Origin: an uncultured bacterium
Lineage (GTDB): Bacteria; Planctomycetota; UBA8108
Assembly: GCA_913050545.1 (NCBI GenBank)
Contig: CAJWZY010000021.1
Span: forward strand, 1 to 14,922
Reading direction: 5' to 3'
DNA length: 14,922 nucleotides
A model generated the notes under the pieces. The model ran no database searches and was not told the origin of the DNA. It saw nothing but the letters and a program-made list of their open reading frames with translations. Shown here piece by piece: positions 1 through 7,226 of the stretch. Position numbers and translations under genes: made by a program. Every line of letters starts with the position of its first letter. Position 1 is the stretch's first letter.

Positions 1-583
1 CCACCTCGGTGACCTTTTCATCGGGCTCGTCCATGCCGCTGTGGTTGTAGGGCCCGCTGAGGGTGACCTCCAGCTTGGCGGCGGTGAAGCCGATTTCTTT
101 CGCATGCAGCACCCAGGAAACCAGCGACTCCTTGTACTCTTCATAGCTCTCCCCGTTGGGCTGCAGCGAGGCGTAAGGATGAATGCTGTCACGGGCCTCC
201 TTGCCGGTCAGCTCCCAGCAGGGTTTTCCCGCAGCCTTCCCCTTGATGTCCCAGAGTGCCATGTCGATCGCCCCCATGGCGCAGACCAGGGCGCCGCGGC
301 GGCCGTTCATGCAGCTGCCGGTGTAGAGCTTTTCCCAGATCCGTTCATTGTCGAGCGGGTTTTCGCCAAGGAGCATCTCCTTCAGTCCCATCCCCATGGT
401 GTGGGTGCTGGGAGCCTCGATGCAGGCCCTGGCAATCCACGGGTTGACGTCGGTCTCGCCGATGCCGGTGATGCCCTCGTCGGTGTGGACAAAAACGACA
501 ATGTCATCCTGGGCGGAGGAGGTGGCGTCCTTTCGAACATCAGGCACCAGCAGGACGTGGCAATCGATACCGGTTATTTTCAT
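1..583 (-). CDS. Enolase-superfamily (mandelate racemase/muconate lactonizing-like) enzyme, N-terminal part
   Basis: Reading the minus strand from the ATG at 583 gives 194 codons that stay open to the left edge, so the C-terminal half is missing. The protein begins MKITGIDCHVLLVP and shows the usual capping domain of this superfamily. Near residues 40-46 it has GIGETDV. Around residues 104-123 it has AIDMALWDIKGKAAGKPCW, which matches the family signature 'A.WDl.GK..G.P..L.G'. The barrel then starts with FTAAKLEV, where the first catalytic K-x-(K/E) strand lies. Members abstract an alpha-proton from carboxylate substrates, commonly as sugar-acid dehydratases or racemases. The residues that set specificity lie outside the window, so no substrate can be named. 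There is no clear Shine-Dalgarno at proper spacing. The gene is divergent from the propeller gene at 751. Superfamily assignment is firm; the exact function is unknown. Confidence 0.88.
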   Translation of the reverse strand, partial: MKITGIDCHVLLVPDVRKDATSSAQDDIVVFVHTDEGITGIGETDVNPWIARACIEAPSTHTMGMGLKEMLLGENPLDNERIWEKLYTGSCMNGRRGALVCAMGAIDMALWDIKGKAAGKPCWELTGKEARDSIHPYASLQPNGESYEEYKESLVSWVLHAKEIGFTAAKLEVTLSGPYNHSGMDEPDEKVTEV

Positions 584-695
584 CTCTTGAATTCCGGGGT
601 GGTGGTTGAAGGCTTCTTTTTAAGCCCGGCAGGGCGGCAGGGCAAGGGCCGGAGTCTTGGCAGTTGCAAATCAATCCAAGTCGAAGGAAACTGTT

Positions 696-701
696 TATAG
701 T
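696..701 (+). promoter_or_regulatory. Candidate -10 element for the propeller fusion gene
   Basis: TATAGT matches the sigma-70 -10 consensus at 5 of 6 positions and lies in the 167-bp divergent gap, about 50 bases before the ATG at 751. No convincing -35 is found 16-18 bases upstream, so this is only a weak candidate. Confidence 0.25.
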
Positions 702-750
702 CTCACTGAACAACTGTCATTCAATTTCCCGCGACGGAAGGGGCTCCTGC

Positions 751-3700
751 ATGAGATCCACGCTGCTCCCGGTCTTCTTTTTACTGCTCCTCGTTGCTGC
801 GGGTTTTCTGCATGGAGCTGACTGGCCGACCTACCGTCACGACAACCGTCGCAGTGGTGCGACGGCGGAAAAGATCGAAGCTGAGAAGCTCGAGCTGAAA
901 TGGGTCCACCGCGCCGCACTGGCGCCACGGCCGGCCTGGGCAGGTCCCGCCAAGTGGGATGCCTACGCCGGGATCCGCGGACTGCGCTCGATGCGCAATT
1001 ACGACCCGGCCTTCCATGTCATCGTGGTCGACGGTTCGGTCTATTACGGCTCCTCGGCTGATCATGGGGTGCATCGCCTGGATGCGAAGACCGGCCGGGA
1101 GAAGTGGGTCTTTTTTACCGATGCGCCGGTGCGGATCGCCCCGAGCTGGTACTCGAAGAAACTCTATTTTGGTTCCGATGACGGCTACGCCTACTGCATC
1201 CGGGAGCGCGATGGAGCCATGGTCTGGAGGCAGCGGCCGGAAACTCCCGGGCGCCTGATTCTCAATAACGGCAATTTCATTCCTTTCTGGCCCTGTCGCA
1301 CCGGTGTTCTCGTGGACCGGGGGATCGCCTATTTCGGCAACTCGCTGCTGCCCTGGAAGGATTCCTATATCTGCGCTGTCAGTGCCACCACCGGCAAGCC
1401 GGCCTCGAAGGGCGGCTTCCTGAAAAAATATTCCGGGCTGACTCTCGAGGGCGCCCTGCTGGCCTCGCCCAGTCGGCTGATCGCTCCCCAGGGAAGGGTC
1501 GCCCCGTTGCTGTTTGGCAGGGGTGATGGAGCCCGGCTCGGTTCGCTCGAGGGCGGCGGTGGCTGTTTCGTCCTGCTCACCGACGATTCCAAGGTCATGC
1601 ATGGCCCGGGAAATAAAACCGGCTGGATCACCGGCAGCGATGCGAAGAGCCGCGGCAAGGTCGCCACCTTCAAGAACGGCAACGAGATGATCATCTCCGG
1701 TGATACGGCCTATATGCTCAGTGACCATGCGCTGGCGGCGATGGACCGCAAGAACAAGAAGGGCAAGTGGAGAACAGCCGGCAAGTATTCGCTCACCATG
1801 ATCCTGGCCGGTGATACTGTTTTTGCGGGGGGGATCGACGAGGTGGCGGCTTTCCGCACAAGCGATGGCGAGCAGGTCTGGACCGGCTCCGTCGAGGGCG
1901 GCGTCTATGGCCTCGCGGTGGCCGATGGAGCTCTCTTTGTCAGCACGGACCAGGGCCGGATCGCCTGCTTCAGGCCCGGCAAGGGCAAGGCAAAGTCCGT
2001 TGCCGCAGGGGCCACAGCGAAAAAGGATGAGCTCGAGGTCCTGGATGTCCCCGCCTTCAAGAGCCGGGGGCTTGTCGGGCGCTGGTTGCTGCAGGCCGGG
2101 GCGGTCAAGGGCCGCAAGGTGTATGACCTTGCCGGTAAGAACCATGCCGTGGCCCATGGAAGCCCGCGGCTGGTGAAGCTCGGTAAAGAACACCAGGGAA
2201 TGAATTTCGAAGGCCAGGTTTCCAGCCTGCGGATAGCGGATGATCACAAGGCTGCGGGGTTACCGGCGAAGGCGGTCTCGGCGGAGGCCTGGGTCCGGGT
2301 AGACCAGGCGGCTGCATGGGGTTGCATCATCGGCGCCTTCCAGGACAACGGCAGCTATGAGAAGGGATGGCTCCTGGGCTATGTGGGCTCGCGTTTCTCC
2401 CTGGGCGTCCAGGGTGCCGGTGGGGCGGGGGCGATGACCTATATGAAAGCAGGTTCGGATTTCCGGGCCGGCCAGTGGTACCACGTTGCAGGCACCTATG
2501 ACGGGGCCGAGATGAAGCTGTATATCAACGGCAAGCTGTCGGCTTCTGGAAAGACCCAGAGTGGCCCCATCGATTATCCCCCCAGTGCGTTCTACGAGAT
2601 GGCTGCCTACCACGACAAGGATGAGTATTTTCGTATGAAGGGGGCCCTGAACGAGGTCCGGGTCTACGACCGGGTCCTCTCGGCGGCGGAATGCGCGGCG
2701 CACAGCCGGTCAAAGAAGCTCGTGGGCGGCGGTGGCGCAGGTGCCCCGGTCGGTGGTAAGGGGCTGGCGCTGGCAGCAGGTCCTTTTCTTCATTTTACCG
2801 CCCTGGATAAGGCCCTGGTTCAATGGGAAACAGCGGAACCTTCGAAGACAATGGTACTTTTCGGCCCCCGCGATGGTGAGCTGAAGAAGATCGAGCGTGC
2901 GGGCCTGAGGAAGACCCACGAGCTCGAGTTCACCGGGCTTGCCCGCAACAGGCTCTATACCTACAGGATCCTGGCGGGCGCCAAGGGCAAGGAACTCAGC
3001 ACCCCGGATTACGAATGCGACAATTTTTTCAACCTGGTGTTGCCGCCGGTGCGCACAGAGGCGAACCCGTATCCGAAGGATGCCGGCAGCAGCCTGGAAG
3101 GTGAGGTTGCCGAGCGCGTTCTTCGTGAGACTGGTATCGACCGGGGAATCTGCCTGGTCCTCGGCAGCGGAGATGGGCGGCTGGCCTGGGAGATTGCCGC
3201 CCGCAGCCGGTTGCAGGTTGTCGGCGTCGATACGAGCGCCAAAGCTATCGAGGCGGCTCGCAAGCTGGCCTACAAGGCGGGTGTCTACGGAGCCAGGCTG
3301 AAGTACTACCAGGTCGACTCTCTCTCAAAGCTCCCCTTTACCGGGCACTTCGCGAACCTGGTCGTTTCGGCGGGAATGCTTTCGAAGGGGCGCTGCGAGG
3401 GCAGTGCTGCGGAGGTCTTCCGGGTTCTGAGGCCCGACGGGGGCATCGCCTGCCTGGGACAACCTGCAGGAACCAAGCCGTCCCTGTCTAAAACCGCCCT
3501 GGCCGCCTGGCTCGAAGATTTCGGAGCTCCCTGGGAGATCATCACCGAGGACACCTATTCCGCCGTGATCGAGCTTGCCGGCGAAGACAACGCCACCTAT
3601 TGCGGTCCCTGCTCGCGACTGCGCCGCGGCATCCTCTACACCACAGCTGAACGCCTCAGCTGCAACAAGATCGCCCTCGGCCATCATCGAGACGATGCGC

Positions 3701-4062
3701 TCGAGACGCTGCTCCTCAACCTGTTCTACGCCGGACGGCTGCAGGCGATGCCGGCCTGCTACAGGACGGTCGATGAGCGCTTCGAGGTGATCCGCCCCCT
3801 GATCGAATGCGCCGAGGCGGATATCGCCGCCCACTCCGAAGCCAGGGGCTACCCGATCATCCCCTGCAACCTCTGCGGCGCCCAGGACAACCTGAAGCGT
3901 GACGAGGTGGCCCGGCTCCTGTCTGAACTCGAAAAAAACAACCCGGGACTGCGACAGAGCATGCTGAGCGCGATCCGCAATGTCCGCCCGAGCCATCTCC
4001 TCGACCGCGAGGTAGCAGCTGCCTGGGGTGAGGCTGCAGGACGCTACGAGCCCAGGCGCTGA
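751..4062 (+). CDS. Exported PQQ-propeller/LamG/FN3-like/methyltransferase protein fused in frame to the C-terminal half of TtcA
   Basis: This reads as a 1103-residue protein from the ATG at 751, which has GGAAGGGG upstream. The frame is open from 664, but only the 751 start gives a clean signal peptide (MRSTLLPVFFLLLLVAAGFLHGA). Domains in order: PQQ/BamB-like beta-propeller, about 24-425 (DWPTYRHDNRRSGAT, then repeated 'DAKTGREKW'-type blades); LamG/concanavalin-like, about 438-656 (WYHVAGTYDGAEMKLYINGK, then LNEVRVYDR); an FN3-like domain similar to the one before purple acid phosphatases, about 679-745; a class I SAM methyltransferase, about 765-905 (GSGDG at 805-809, acidic D827 in VVGVDTS, then VFRVLRPDGG). 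From about residue 915 the sequence changes to TtcA. Exported proteins joining PQQ repeats and a methyltransferase occur in planctomycetes, as I recall. A tRNA-modifying tail on an exported protein makes no cellular sense, so the frame is probably a rearrangement or an assembly chimera. Confidence 0.8.
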   Translation: MRSTLLPVFFLLLLVAAGFLHGADWPTYRHDNRRSGATAEKIEAEKLELKWVHRAALAPRPAWAGPAKWDAYAGIRGLRSMRNYDPAFHVIVVDGSVYYGSSADHGVHRLDAKTGREKWVFFTDAPVRIAPSWYSKKLYFGSDDGYAYCIRERDGAMVWRQRPETPGRLILNNGNFIPFWPCRTGVLVDRGIAYFGNSLLPWKDSYICAVSATTGKPASKGGFLKKYSGLTLEGALLASPSRLIAPQGRVAPLLFGRGDGARLGSLEGGGGCFVLLTDDSKVMHGPGNKTGWITGSDAKSRGKVATFKNGNEMIISGDTAYMLSDHALAAMDRKNKKGKWRTAGKYSLTMILAGDTVFAGGIDEVAAFRTSDGEQVWTGSVEGGVYGLAVADGALFVSTDQGRIACFRPGKGKAKSVAAGATAKKDELEVLDVPAFKSRGLVGRWLLQAGAVKGRKVYDLAGKNHAVAHGSPRLVKLGKEHQGMNFEGQVSSLRIADDHKAAGLPAKAVSAEAWVRVDQAAAWGCIIGAFQDNGSYEKGWLLGYVGSRFSLGVQGAGGAGAMTYMKAGSDFRAGQWYHVAGTYDGAEMKLYINGKLSASGKTQSGPIDYPPSAFYEMAAYHDKDEYFRMKGALNEVRVYDRVLSAAECAAHSRSKKLVGGGGAGAPVGGKGLALAAGPFLHFTALDKALVQWETAEPSKTMVLFGPRDGELKKIERAGLRKTHELEFTGLARNRLYTYRILAGAKGKELSTPDYECDNFFNLVLPPVRTEANPYPKDAGSSLEGEVAERVLRETGIDRGICLVLGSGDGRLAWEIAARSRLQVVGVDTSAKAIEAARKLAYKAGVYGARLKYYQVDSLSKLPFTGHFANLVVSAGMLSKGRCEGSAAEVFRVLRPDGGIACLGQPAGTKPSLSKTALAAWLEDFGAPWEIITEDTYSAVIELAGEDNATYCGPCSRLRRGILYTTAERLSCNKIALGHHRDDALETLLLNLFYAGRLQAMPACYRTVDERFEVIRPLIECAEADIAAHSEARGYPIIPCNLCGAQDNLKRDEVARLLSELEKNNPGLRQSMLSAIRNVRPSHLLDREVAAAWGEAAGRYEPRR
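3505..4062 (+). pseudogene. ttcA: 3' remnant of ttcA (tRNA 2-thiocytidine biosynthesis), PP-loop half missing
   Basis: From about WLEDFGAPWEIITEDTYS onward the fused frame matches TtcA, the Fe-S enzyme that thiolates C32 of some tRNAs. Visible TtcA landmarks are CGPCSRLRRGILY (Cys 951 and 954 of the fused protein), GHHRDDALETLLLNLFY, VIRPLIE, IIPCNLCGAQDN (Cys 1039 and 1042) and the closing NVRPSHLLD. The cluster-binding cysteines are therefore kept. About the first 120-130 residues of a normal protein (about 310 in E. coli) are absent. They would carry the SGGKDS ATP-binding loop, and without it adenylation of the target base should be impossible. There is no independent start codon with a ribosome site at the junction. 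The junction position is estimated to within about 30 bases. smpB follows after 58 bases. Homology is clear; loss of function is inferred. Confidence 0.8.
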
Positions 4063-4120
4063 AGAGTTATTGAAGATCTCCCCTTGATGGACGGCCACTG
4101 CGCACAGACACTAACCTCCC

Positions 4121-4579
4121 ATGGCTACTCCCAGAGAATTCAAGAACCGCCGCGCCTACCACGATTACCACGTGCTCGACAGGATCGAGGCGGGCATCGC
4201 CCTGATCGGCTCAGAGGTAAAGTCGCTGCGTGAGGGCAACCTCAGCTTCGCCGAGAGCTACGCTCGTATCGAAAACGGCGAGGCCTTCATCCAGGGACTC
4301 CACATCTCCGAGTACAAGAACGCGCGCACCTTCGGCCACGAGGCCACCCGGCGCAGGAAGCTCCTGCTGCACAAGCGGGAGATCCGCAAGCTCTACAAGG
4401 CCGTGTCCATCAGGGGACAGACCCTCATCCCCCTGAAGGTCTATTTCAACAAGCGCGGCATCGCCAAGGTGATGCTGGGGATCTGCAAGGGAAAGGACGC
4501 CCACGACAAGCGCGCCGCCAAGCGCAAACGAGACAGCGACCGCGAGATCCGTCACGAAATTTCCAAGTATTCTGACTGA
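4121..4579 (+). CDS. smpB: SsrA-binding protein SmpB
   Basis: The 152-residue protein binds tmRNA and carries it to ribosomes stalled on broken mRNAs, so that the nascent chain is tagged and released. Family landmarks are clear: NRRAYHDYHVLDRIEAGIAL at the start, then GSEVKSLREGNLSFAESYA, HISEYKNA, RRRKLLLHKREI, TLIPLKVYF and the basic tail KGKDAHDKRAAKRKRDSDREI. That tail in the family becomes helical in the decoding centre. Length is normal. No Shine-Dalgarno is visible before the ATG (the upstream bases are CTAACCTCCC), so initiation may be leaderless-like or context driven. It lies 58 bases after the ttcA remnant and converges on the nucleoside transporter with only 9 bases between the two stop codons. 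No tmRNA gene (ssrA) was recognised in the window. Confidence 0.97.
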   Translation: MATPREFKNRRAYHDYHVLDRIEAGIALIGSEVKSLREGNLSFAESYARIENGEAFIQGLHISEYKNARTFGHEATRRRKLLLHKREIRKLYKAVSIRGQTLIPLKVYFNKRGIAKVMLGICKGKDAHDKRAAKRKRDSDREIRHEISKYSD

Positions 4580-4588
4580 AACGGGGGC

Positions 4589-5848
4589 CTAGAGCAGGAT
4601 CCCCGCGATACAGGCTGTCATGAAGGCTGCCAGCGTACCGCCCAGCATCGCCCTCAATCCCAGGCGGGCAAGATCGCCCTGGCGCCTCGGGGCCAGGGGG
4701 CCTATTCCGCCTATCTGGATCCCGATGCTGGCGAAATTGGCGAAGCCGCAGAGAGCGTAGGTGGCAATGGCCCGGGAGCGATCGCTGATCACCAGGTCCT
4801 TCATCTCGATATATGCCACCGCCTCATTGGCAACCATCTTGATTCCAAGAAGGTGCCCGACCTTGTCACAATCTGCCGTATCCACCCCCATGAGCCAGGC
4901 GAAGGGCCAGAACAAATAACCGAAGATCTTTTCGAGACTCAAATGGCCATAATCGAAAAAGCCACCCACCCAGCCGAGAAGACCATTGACGACTGCTATG
5001 AGCGCGATAAAAACGATGAGCATTGCGCCGACATTGATCGCGAGCTTGACACCGGTCACCGTTCCCCTGGCCACCGCATCGATAATATTGACAGCTTCCT
5101 CCGGGGCATCTGAGAGCTCGGTCTCGCCGGGGGAAGATTCACCCTTCCCGGCTTCTTCAGGACTACCAACCCCTGACCAGCGTGTCGCTGGATCCTCCAC
5201 CTCGGGTTGCAGAATCTTGGCGATCAGAAGGGCCGCAGGTGCCGAGATAATCGAAGCAACCAGCAGGTGCCTGGCATCGATCCCAAGCGAGACGTAGAAG
5301 GCGAGCACTCCCCCGGCAACGGTGGCGAAACCTCCTACCATCACTGCCATGAGTTCGGAATTGGTCATCTTCGCCACGTAGGGCTTGATCACCAGGGGCG
5401 CCTCGGTCTGCCCGACGAAGATATTGGCCGCCGCCGAGAGGCTCTCGGCCCCCGAGGTCTGCAGTGTTTTCTGCATCGCCCAGGCCATAGCTCGAATCAC
5501 GACCTGGACCACCCCGAGGTAGTAGAGAATCGACATGAAGGCAGAAAAGAAAATGATCGTCGGCAGGATCTTGAGGGCAATGAGTCCCTTCTCTCCATGA
5601 ACGAGCCCCCCAAAAAGGAAATTCGTGCCTTGATCAACACAGCCGAGCAGGCTCTTGAAGGTATCCCCGAGAAACTGGAAGAAATCTCTTCCCGGGTCTG
5701 TCCCCAGGATCAGGAAGGCAAAGAGAAACTGCAGCGCCAGCCCGCCTATGACAACCCGCAACGAAACCTTCTTCCGATTGGAGCTCATCAGCCAGGCAAG
5801 CCCCATCATCACGAACAGTCCAAGTATACTGATAAGCTTCTGTTCCAT
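4589..5848 (-). CDS. nupC: Concentrative nucleoside transporter (CNT/NupC family)
   Basis: This is a 419-residue inner-membrane symporter with many hydrophobic segments; the family imports nucleosides using an ion gradient. Nucleoside-binding motifs line up with those known from the Vibrio cholerae CNT structure. They are GQTEAPL at 146-152, NE at 341-342 within KMVANEAVAYIEM, and F369, N371 and S374 in CGFANFASIG. A Pro/Glu/Ser-rich loop (about 214-252) precedes NIIDAVARGTVTGVKLAINVGAML, as in other CNT proteins. It is the last gene of a three-gene minus-strand operon. Its ATG overlaps the TAA stop of the HD gene by one base (TAATG), so translation is probably coupled. Substrate preference (pyrimidine versus broad) cannot be read from sequence alone. 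The symbol indicates family membership rather than proven orthology to E. coli NupC. Confidence 0.93.
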   Translation of the reverse strand: MEQKLISILGLFVMMGLAWLMSSNRKKVSLRVVIGGLALQFLFAFLILGTDPGRDFFQFLGDTFKSLLGCVDQGTNFLFGGLVHGEKGLIALKILPTIIFFSAFMSILYYLGVVQVVIRAMAWAMQKTLQTSGAESLSAAANIFVGQTEAPLVIKPYVAKMTNSELMAVMVGGFATVAGGVLAFYVSLGIDARHLLVASIISAPAALLIAKILQPEVEDPATRWSGVGSPEEAGKGESSPGETELSDAPEEAVNIIDAVARGTVTGVKLAINVGAMLIVFIALIAVVNGLLGWVGGFFDYGHLSLEKIFGYLFWPFAWLMGVDTADCDKVGHLLGIKMVANEAVAYIEMKDLVISDRSRAIATYALCGFANFASIGIQIGGIGPLAPRRQGDLARLGLRAMLGGTLAAFMTACIAGILL

Positions 5849-7218
5849 TATCCCTGGCTTCCCTGCGCTACCTGGTTGCCGGAGCGGGAGTCCGCCCCGG
5901 CGGCCGCCTCCAGCAGCAATTGCGAAAGATCTCCCAGCTCCGCGCAGCTCTTTGAATGACGCGGATGGATGAATACCCTGACCCGCTTGACGAAATCATC
6001 GAACTGCTCATGAGCCAGGGTGCGAACCACCGGCGAGACCTCCTCGAGCGGCCGGTAGGAATCCTTCTTCTGATCGAAGACATCGATCTTGAACTCGACC
6101 TCCTTCTCAACCGGGGGCGCATCGATCAACACCTCGTGGCCATGGATCTCTCCACCGGTGCGACTGCTGAGCACCCGTGCGAGCTCGTCGGAGCAGCCCA
6201 CCAGCCAGTCGTAAGAGCGCCGCGCCACCTGCTCGTAGACCTCGGCGCTTTCGTAGTAGCTGAACTGGGCGAGCCGCTTGTAGAGAGTGCGGCGATGACC
6301 GAAGAGGCCATCAAGAAGTTCGCGGGCCGCCGGTTGCCGGGCGACGTTTCTCATCTGGGTAATCATCCCGTCCTGGGAGAGACGAAAAACCTCGTCCCTG
6401 GCGATATCCCTGTGAATCAGGTAGAAGGCCCGCTGCAGCATCGACGTGGCGGAGCGAACCCCGTGGTGCCAGTAGACCTCGCTGAACATCACGTAGCGCG
6501 CAAAGACCATCATCTCAGCGGCCGTCTTGCCCTTCTGCGTGATGGCCAGCCCATCGCCGGCCTCGTTCAGGCACAGGCTGCCGATCAGCCGGCCCTGGTC
6601 ATAGTTGCGTCCATAGGGCACCCCGGCGTGAAAGCTGTCGCGCATGAGGTAGTCGAGCTTGTCGATATCGATCGGCCCCGAGAGCATGCTCGAGAGGATG
6701 CGCTCGGCCGGTGTGGCAACCGCTCCCGAGAGGAGGTCGAGAACGGCGCGGGGCTTGATGCCCCAGTCCTTCTCGATGCAATTGCCGAGCTCTCCCTCCA
6801 GCAGGAAGCCCGCTGCGAACTCCTCGTGCCGCGGTACTCCAGCAAGCCTGATATCCTCGATCGGGTGGCAGAAGGGCCAATGCCCTATATCGTGCAACAG
6901 TGCTGTAACGATAAAGAGCTCGGCCTGCTCCCGGCTGATGGACTCAGCGAAACGCTCATTGTGCGAGAGGTGCCTGAGAAAGAGCAATGCCAGCCGGTAG
7001 ACCCCCAGCGAATGTTCGAAGCGACTGTGGGTGGCAGCCGGGTAGACCAGCGAGACGAGGCCCAGCTGTGGAATACCCGAGAGGCGGCGGAATTCAGGGC
7101 AATCGATGAGATCCTTTACGCGCTCGGTGAGAGGCACATCCAGCTCCGGAGAAAGACGCACCACTCCCCCGGATGAATCAAGCCCGGCAACCTCGGGTAT
7201 TGATCGGATATCCTCCAT
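5848..7218 (-). CDS. HD-domain phosphohydrolase, SAMHD1/dNTPase-like
   Basis: This hydrolase is likely to cleave dNTPs to deoxynucleosides plus triphosphate. Residues are numbered from an in-frame TTG at 7230 (460 residues). The HD metal set is complete: H73 in RFEHSLGVYRLA, H113-D114 in LLHDIGHWPFCH, and D190 in IDIDKLDYLMRD. H117, H122 and H135 fall where SAMHD1 has its active-site histidines. K191, Y194 and D198 match the SAMHD1 phosphate- and sugar-contacting K312, Y315 and D319, which argues for a nucleotide substrate. I choose the ATG at 7218 (456 residues). The TTG at 7230 overlaps the upstream stop (TTGA) but has GAAAGG directly against it with no spacing. It sits between the oxygenase and nucleoside transporter genes, fitting a role in deoxynucleoside supply. 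Allosteric control and exact substrate are not visible. Confidence 0.88.
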   Translation of the reverse strand: MEDIRSIPEVAGLDSSGGVVRLSPELDVPLTERVKDLIDCPEFRRLSGIPQLGLVSLVYPAATHSRFEHSLGVYRLALLFLRHLSHNERFAESISREQAELFIVTALLHDIGHWPFCHPIEDIRLAGVPRHEEFAAGFLLEGELGNCIEKDWGIKPRAVLDLLSGAVATPAERILSSMLSGPIDIDKLDYLMRDSFHAGVPYGRNYDQGRLIGSLCLNEAGDGLAITQKGKTAAEMMVFARYVMFSEVYWHHGVRSATSMLQRAFYLIHRDIARDEVFRLSQDGMITQMRNVARQPAARELLDGLFGHRRTLYKRLAQFSYYESAEVYEQVARRSYDWLVGCSDELARVLSSRTGGEIHGHEVLIDAPPVEKEVEFKIDVFDQKKDSYRPLEEVSPVVRTLAHEQFDDFVKRVRVFIHPRHSKSCAELGDLSQLLLEAAAGADSRSGNQVAQGSQG

Positions 7219-7226
7219 CGACTGGC

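Noticed and set aside
611..626. GGCTT/AAGCC hairpin with T-rich loop between the two divergent genes at the left
   Set aside because: The stem is five bases and it lies upstream of both genes, so it is neither a likely terminator nor a clear operator.
41..700. Plus-strand open frame of 219 codons at the left edge
   Set aside because: The opposite strand encodes an enolase-superfamily protein with conserved motifs, so this frame is antisense to it.
781..2247. Long minus-strand open frame of 488 codons opposite the propeller gene
   Set aside because: It has no recognisable domain. It is the GC-rich antisense shadow of a gene with clear homology.
4063..4120. A tmRNA gene (ssrA) next to smpB
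   Set aside because: The flanking gap is 58 bases, too short for tmRNA, and no tRNA-like ends were seen nearby.
4580..4588. Bidirectional terminator between smpB and the nucleoside transporter
   Set aside because: Only nine bases separate the stops and no stem-loop with a T-run is visible there.
5956..7176. Plus-strand open frame of 406 codons opposite the HD hydrolase
   Set aside because: The minus-strand frame carries a complete HD active site; the plus-strand product shows no family motif and is a shadow.
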